A DNA stretch of 64,000 nucleotides, taken from NCBI RefSeq assembly GCF_000429705.1, contig NZ_KE386941.1:310001-374000 (forward strand), read 5' to 3'. Positions 61,072-64,000 of this stretch are shown here, piece after piece. The stretch is from Alteribacter aurantiacus DSM 18675 (lineage in GTDB: Bacteria > Bacillota > Bacilli > Bacillales > Salisediminibacteriaceae). The notes under the pieces were generated by a model. It did not search any database, was not told the DNA's origin, and saw only the letters and a list, made by a program, of their open reading frames with translations. Position 1 is the first letter of the stretch. The number at the start of each line of letters is the position of its first letter. A program made the translations under genes and the position numbers.

Positions 61072-62853
61072 ATGGCTAAACGTACACATACATGCTCAGA
61101 AATGGAAGAAGGGTTAATCGGAGAGCGCGTCACACTTCAAGGATGGGTAAAAAAACGCCGCGACCTTGGACAAGTCATTTTCGTAGACTTGAGAGACCGT
61201 TCAGGATTTGTTCAAGTCGTATTTAACGGAGAAAAAAATCCTGAAGCTTTTGCAGCAGGTGAAAAAGTCCGTAATGAATACGTGATTGAAGTAGAGGGTG
61301 AATTAATTGCTCGTGACGCTCAAAATGTAAATGAAAAAGTGGCAAGTGGTGCCGTTGAAGTCATGGTTGATCGCATCGAAGTATTGAATGCAGCGAAAGG
61401 GTTGCCATTCGTCATTGAAGATAAAGTGGATGTATCAGAAGATGTGCGTCTTAAGTATCGTTACCTTGATCTTCGTCGTCCTAAAATGCAAGAAACGATG
61501 TATTTGAGACATAAAACAACAAAATTCATCCGTGATTTCCTTGATGAACAAGCGTTTATGGAAATCGAAACACCAATGCTTACAAAGAGTACTCCAGAGG
61601 GCGCTCGTGATTATCTCGTTCCTTCTCGTGTACACCACGGTGAGTTTTATGCACTACCTCAGTCACCACAGCTGTTCAAACAAATGTTGATGGTGTCAGG
61701 GTTCGAGCGTTATTACCAAGTGGCACGCTGTTTCCGTGATGAAGATCTACGAGCAGACCGTCAGCCTGAATTTACTCAAGTGGATATTGAAGCATCCTTT
61801 ATGCAAAAAGAAGACCTTCTTGAGATGATGGAAAAGATGATGGTAGATCTTCTTGAAAAGGTGAAAGGTGTAAAAGTGAAGCGCCCGTTCCAACGCTTGA
61901 CTTACCAAGACGCCATGAACCGTTACGGATCAGATAAGCCAGACACTCGCTTTGGCATGGAGCTTGTTGACGTATCTGAGATTGTAAAAGAAAGCGGCTT
62001 TAAAGTGTTTGCTTCTACTGTAGAAAAAGGCGGGGCTGTAAAAGGAATCTGCGTAAAAGGTGTAGCAGACCAATACTCAAGAAAAGACTTGGATGGACTA
62101 GGCTCTTTCGTCGAGATTTACGGTGCAAAAGGACTTGCTTGGTTAAAAGTAGAAGCAGGTGGCGAACTAAAAGGACCAATTGCCAAGTTCTTCGAAGCTT
62201 CCGAGCGAGAAGCATTAATCCAGTCATTTGAAGCAGAAGAAGGAGACGTACTGTTCTTTGTTGCCGATAAAGTGAAAGTAACATGGGACAGCCTTGGAGC
62301 CCTTCGCCAAAAGTTTGCCAAAGATCATGACCTAATTGACAAATCGAAATACAACTTCTTATGGGTAACAGAGTTCCCGCTTCTTTCTTATGATGAGGAT
62401 GAAGACCGTTATGTAGCGGAACACCACCCGTTCACCCGTCCAGTAAAAGAAGACGAAGAGAAGCTTGTAACAGAGCCTGAAAATGTTCGTGCGGAAGCTT
62501 ACGACCTCGTCCTGAATGGATATGAGCTCGGTGGAGGCTCCCAGCGTATTTTTGAGCGAGACCTTCAAGAGAAAATGTTCAGCGCACTCGGCTTCTCCGA
62601 TGAGGAAGCGAAAAATCAGTTTGGATTCCTTCTTGACGCATTTGAATACGGCACACCTCCACACGGGGGAATTGCCCTTGGTCTTGACCGACTCGTTATG
62701 ATTTTGGCAGGGCGTTCAAACCTGAGAGACACCATCGCTTTCCCTAAAACGGCAAGTGCAAGTTGTCTTCTTACAAAAGCACCAGCCGGTGTAAGTGATG
62801 CCCAACTTGATGAGTTAAATCTCTCCATCAAGCCAAAACCGGAAAAAGAATAA
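61072..62853 (+). CDS. aspS: Aspartyl-tRNA synthetase
   Basis: 593 residues, bacterial-type class II enzyme: N-terminal OB anticodon domain (LQGWVKKRRDLGQVIFVDLRDRSG), motif 2 CFRDEDLRADRQPEFTQVD, GAD insertion domain in the middle and motif 3 GIALGLDRLVM. GGGGAAG precedes the ATG. Controlled with hisS by the upstream T-box. Confidence 0.97.
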   Translation: MAKRTHTCSEMEEGLIGERVTLQGWVKKRRDLGQVIFVDLRDRSGFVQVVFNGEKNPEAFAAGEKVRNEYVIEVEGELIARDAQNVNEKVASGAVEVMVDRIEVLNAAKGLPFVIEDKVDVSEDVRLKYRYLDLRRPKMQETMYLRHKTTKFIRDFLDEQAFMEIETPMLTKSTPEGARDYLVPSRVHHGEFYALPQSPQLFKQMLMVSGFERYYQVARCFRDEDLRADRQPEFTQVDIEASFMQKEDLLEMMEKMMVDLLEKVKGVKVKRPFQRLTYQDAMNRYGSDKPDTRFGMELVDVSEIVKESGFKVFASTVEKGGAVKGICVKGVADQYSRKDLDGLGSFVEIYGAKGLAWLKVEAGGELKGPIAKFFEASEREALIQSFEAEEGDVLFFVADKVKVTWDSLGALRQKFAKDHDLIDKSKYNFLWVTEFPLLSYDEDEDRYVAEHHPFTRPVKEDEEKLVTEPENVRAEAYDLVLNGYELGGGSQRIFERDLQEKMFSALGFSDEEAKNQFGFLLDAFEYGTPPHGGIALGLDRLVMILAGRSNLRDTIAFPKTASASCLLTKAPAGVSDAQLDELNLSIKPKPEKE

Positions 62854-62859
62854 CAGATA

Positions 62860-62896
62860 AAGCCCGGCCTTCTATGGGAAAGAAGGCCGGGCTTTT
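62860..62896 (+). terminator. Terminator of hisS-aspS
   Basis: AAGCCCGGCCTTCT pairs with AGAAGGCCGGGCTT around ATGGGAA, followed by a short T run. Confidence 0.92.
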
Positions 62897-62925
62897 GCGT
62901 GGCGGGGGCGTAACCGGTATTAAGA

Positions 62926-63275
62926 GGTGCGAAGCTGTGAATAAAAGTATGAAACCGTTGAATCATTGATCCTAACCTGTAAATATAAACATGGAAGTCG
63001 TTAATCTTCAGCTTCAACCTGTAAATCCAGAATAATGCATGTTGTTGGTATCTGTAATAGCGATCAAATTTATGAAGGAGTTTTTTCTTACATAGAGATG
63101 GCTGGAATTTTGTGTTGGAGGGGCTAACCCGTAAAAAATAGATACGAAGCCGTAAATAAAAGTATGGAACCGTTGTATTATTAAGCAGAACACGCAAATA
63201 AAAACATGGAAGCCGTTAATCTTCACCTCCAACCCGTAAATCCAAAATAGTGCATGTGGTCTGTAACCATAAAAG
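62926..63275. repeat. Degenerate ~21-bp periodic array with internal duplication (locus 6)
   Basis: (C)CGTAAAT, CTGTAAAT, CGTTAAT and GCAAAT cores recur every 20-24 bp. Two blocks (62936-63052 and 63150-63263) align with each other over about 115 bp, so a multi-unit segment was duplicated. The array fills the space between the aspS terminator and the 6S RNA. No credible frame or promoter was found within it. Confidence 0.8.
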
Positions 63276-63384
63276 TGACTATATTTTTTAAAAAAGTTTT
63301 AAAAAAAGTGTTTAAGCTTTTTTCAAACGGGTACACATAGAATAAGACAAAGATAAGTCTCTCAAACGTTAAGAGATTTATAAT

Positions 63385-63580
63385 AAGGGTCCTAGATTGA
63401 CCGTGAAGCCTCAACGCATTGAGCCAACACAAGAACGTAGGGAGCTTAACCGTTCTATCGTGGAGTGCAAGCCTTGACCTACATAAAGGAAGCGTGAAGC
63501 GGAAGACAAAGCACCCACCTGTCATTGCAGGTTCAAAGCAAGAGCAATAAACGGCTATACCGGGATCCCTTATACTTTTA
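63385..63580 (+). ncRNA. ssrS: Probable 6S RNA
   Basis: ATAAGGGTCC at the 5' side pairs with GGGATCCCTTAT at the 3' side (one bulge), giving a closing stem about 185 nt apart, with an unpaired centre and an internal hairpin ACCTGTCATTGCAGGT. This is the 6S RNA architecture, which mimics an open promoter to hold sigma-A RNA polymerase. The place downstream of aspS matches 6S-1 (bsrA) in B. subtilis. Ends are approximate; TATAAT at 63379 overlaps the 5' stem and a clear -35 was not found. Confidence 0.7.
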
Positions 63581-63586
63581 AATTTG

Positions 63587-63615
63587 AACCCGCTCAAAGT
63601 GAGCGGGTTATTTGT
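63587..63615 (+). terminator. Terminator downstream of the 6S RNA
   Basis: AACCCGCTC and GAGCGGGTT pair around AAAGT, followed by ATTTGTG. A short T tract. Confidence 0.8.
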
Positions 63616-63764
63616 GTGTGTTTGAATGGAAATACTCAATTCGAAACGAGAGGGGCGTGAATGTGAAAAAGGGGAATAATAAACACTTCCTTAGGTATAA
63701 TGAGTGGATTGGAGTGCTAAACCAATTTTGTGTTACTACCGCTTTTGCTGCATCCTCCGCCACA

Positions 63765-63808
63765 CAAAAAGAGCTGCCTAAAAGGTGTTTTTCCCTTCAT
63801 ACAGCTCT
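63765..63808 (-). terminator. Terminator of the RsfA-like gene
   Basis: AGAGCTG and CAGCTCT arms separated by about 27 nt, with TTTTT on the minus strand after the stem. Begins 15 nt past the stop. Confidence 0.65.
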
Positions 63809-63822
63809 GTTAACGATTTGAA

Positions 63823-64000
63823 TTATTTAGCGATCTTTTCTAGATTTCCGTTTTTGTCCATTTTGAAAGCTGGGGCAGAACGGTCTTCCATGGATTCCTC
63901 TTCAAGAAGAGCCATTCGTCTTGCTCGGTTCATAATTTGGATGATGGATTGATAATCTTCTTCTACGACTTTGTGTTCTTCTTCCAACTCTTTTAAACGA
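63823..64000 (-). CDS. RsfA-family regulator, C-terminal part (partial)
   Basis: The last 59 residues of a gene that runs off the right edge: a coiled coil (LKELEEEHKVVEEDYQSII), the IMNRARRMALLEEE segment and the ending FKMDKNGNLEKIAK. This tail is typical of RsfA/YwfN-family prespore regulators, which carry a Myb-like DNA-binding domain at the N-terminus (outside the window). Prespore expression is inferred from the family. Confidence 0.75.
   Translation of the reverse strand, partial: RLKELEEEHKVVEEDYQSIIQIMNRARRMALLEEESMEDRSAPAFKMDKNGNLEKIAK

Noticed and set aside
63385..63580. tmRNA as an explanation for the structured RNA
   Set aside because: No tRNA-like ends or tag-coding frame ending in ALAA were seen; length is too short.
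63612..63821. A small + frame after the 6S RNA (54 residues from a GTG at 63663)
   Set aside because: Weak start region, no domain, and it ends inside the terminator of the opposite gene. Low probability but not excluded.

Overview
The window is a stretch of chromosome from an endospore-forming member of the Bacillaceae. Gene content and order follow the Bacillus subtilis prsA-hpr-serC-hit-ecs, pbpF-hemEH and spo0B-obg-pheBA-safA-coxA-yrbC-bofC-ruvAB-queA-tgt-yajC-yrbG-spoVB-comN-secDF-recJ-apt-relA-dtd-hisS-aspS neighbourhoods. Very acidic proteins such as the PrsA-like foldase suggest a halotolerant or haloalkaliphilic genus close to Halobacillus or Pontibacillus; that placement is inference. 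No phage, insertion sequence, CRISPR array or tRNA was seen.

Layout. 1-4.3 kb: a YjcZ-type microprotein and an alpha-glucoside PTS operon (GntR regulator, 6-phospho-alpha-glucosidase, EIICB). 4.4-10.8 kb: PrsA foldase, two more YjcZ microproteins, small membrane proteins, Hpr/ScoC, SerC and Hit. 10.9-18.2 kb: an MFS transporter, ecsABC, an M20 amidohydrolase, CcdA and a DJ-1/PfpI protein. 18.8-27.6 kb: PbpF, a germinant-receptor operon in B-C-A order with a small leading membrane protein, then hemE-hemH. 27.9-43.1 kb: an arginase-family enzyme, a sporulation-type kinase beside spo0B-obg, phenylalanine synthesis, SafA and CoxA, YebC with an in-frame stop, BofC, RuvAB, QueA, Tgt and YajC. 43.2-56 kb: membrane and sporulation proteins, separate SecD and SecF, a CDF transporter, LapA, RecJ and Apt. 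56.2-64 kb: RelA, Dtd, a small HTH-like protein, T-box-controlled hisS-aspS, a probable 6S RNA and the end of an RsfA-like regulator.

The least conventional content lies between genes. (1) At six loci, each beside a transcription terminator, the DNA is built from 20-22 bp periodic units (about 15.1, 21.1, 27.7, 45.9, 51.4 and 63.0 kb). Each locus has its own unit sequence, but all share a degenerate core of the type YCGNTAAAT on one strand. (2) A roughly 140-bp element with a hairpin at each end and a conserved core sits between genes normally co-transcribed (ecsB/ecsC, ruvA/ruvB, and a deleted form at relA/dtd) and also upstream of pfpI. Both families are recognisable only by comparing distant parts of the window.

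Functional themes: sporulation control and morphogenesis (Spo0B, kinase, Hpr, Ecs, SpoVB, SafA, CoxA, BofC, PbpF, YjcZ, RsfA-like), germination (Ger receptor), protein secretion (PrsA, YajC, SecD, SecF), tRNA charging and modification (Tgt, QueA, HisS, AspS, Dtd), the stringent response (RelA, Apt) and DNA repair (RuvAB, RecJ).
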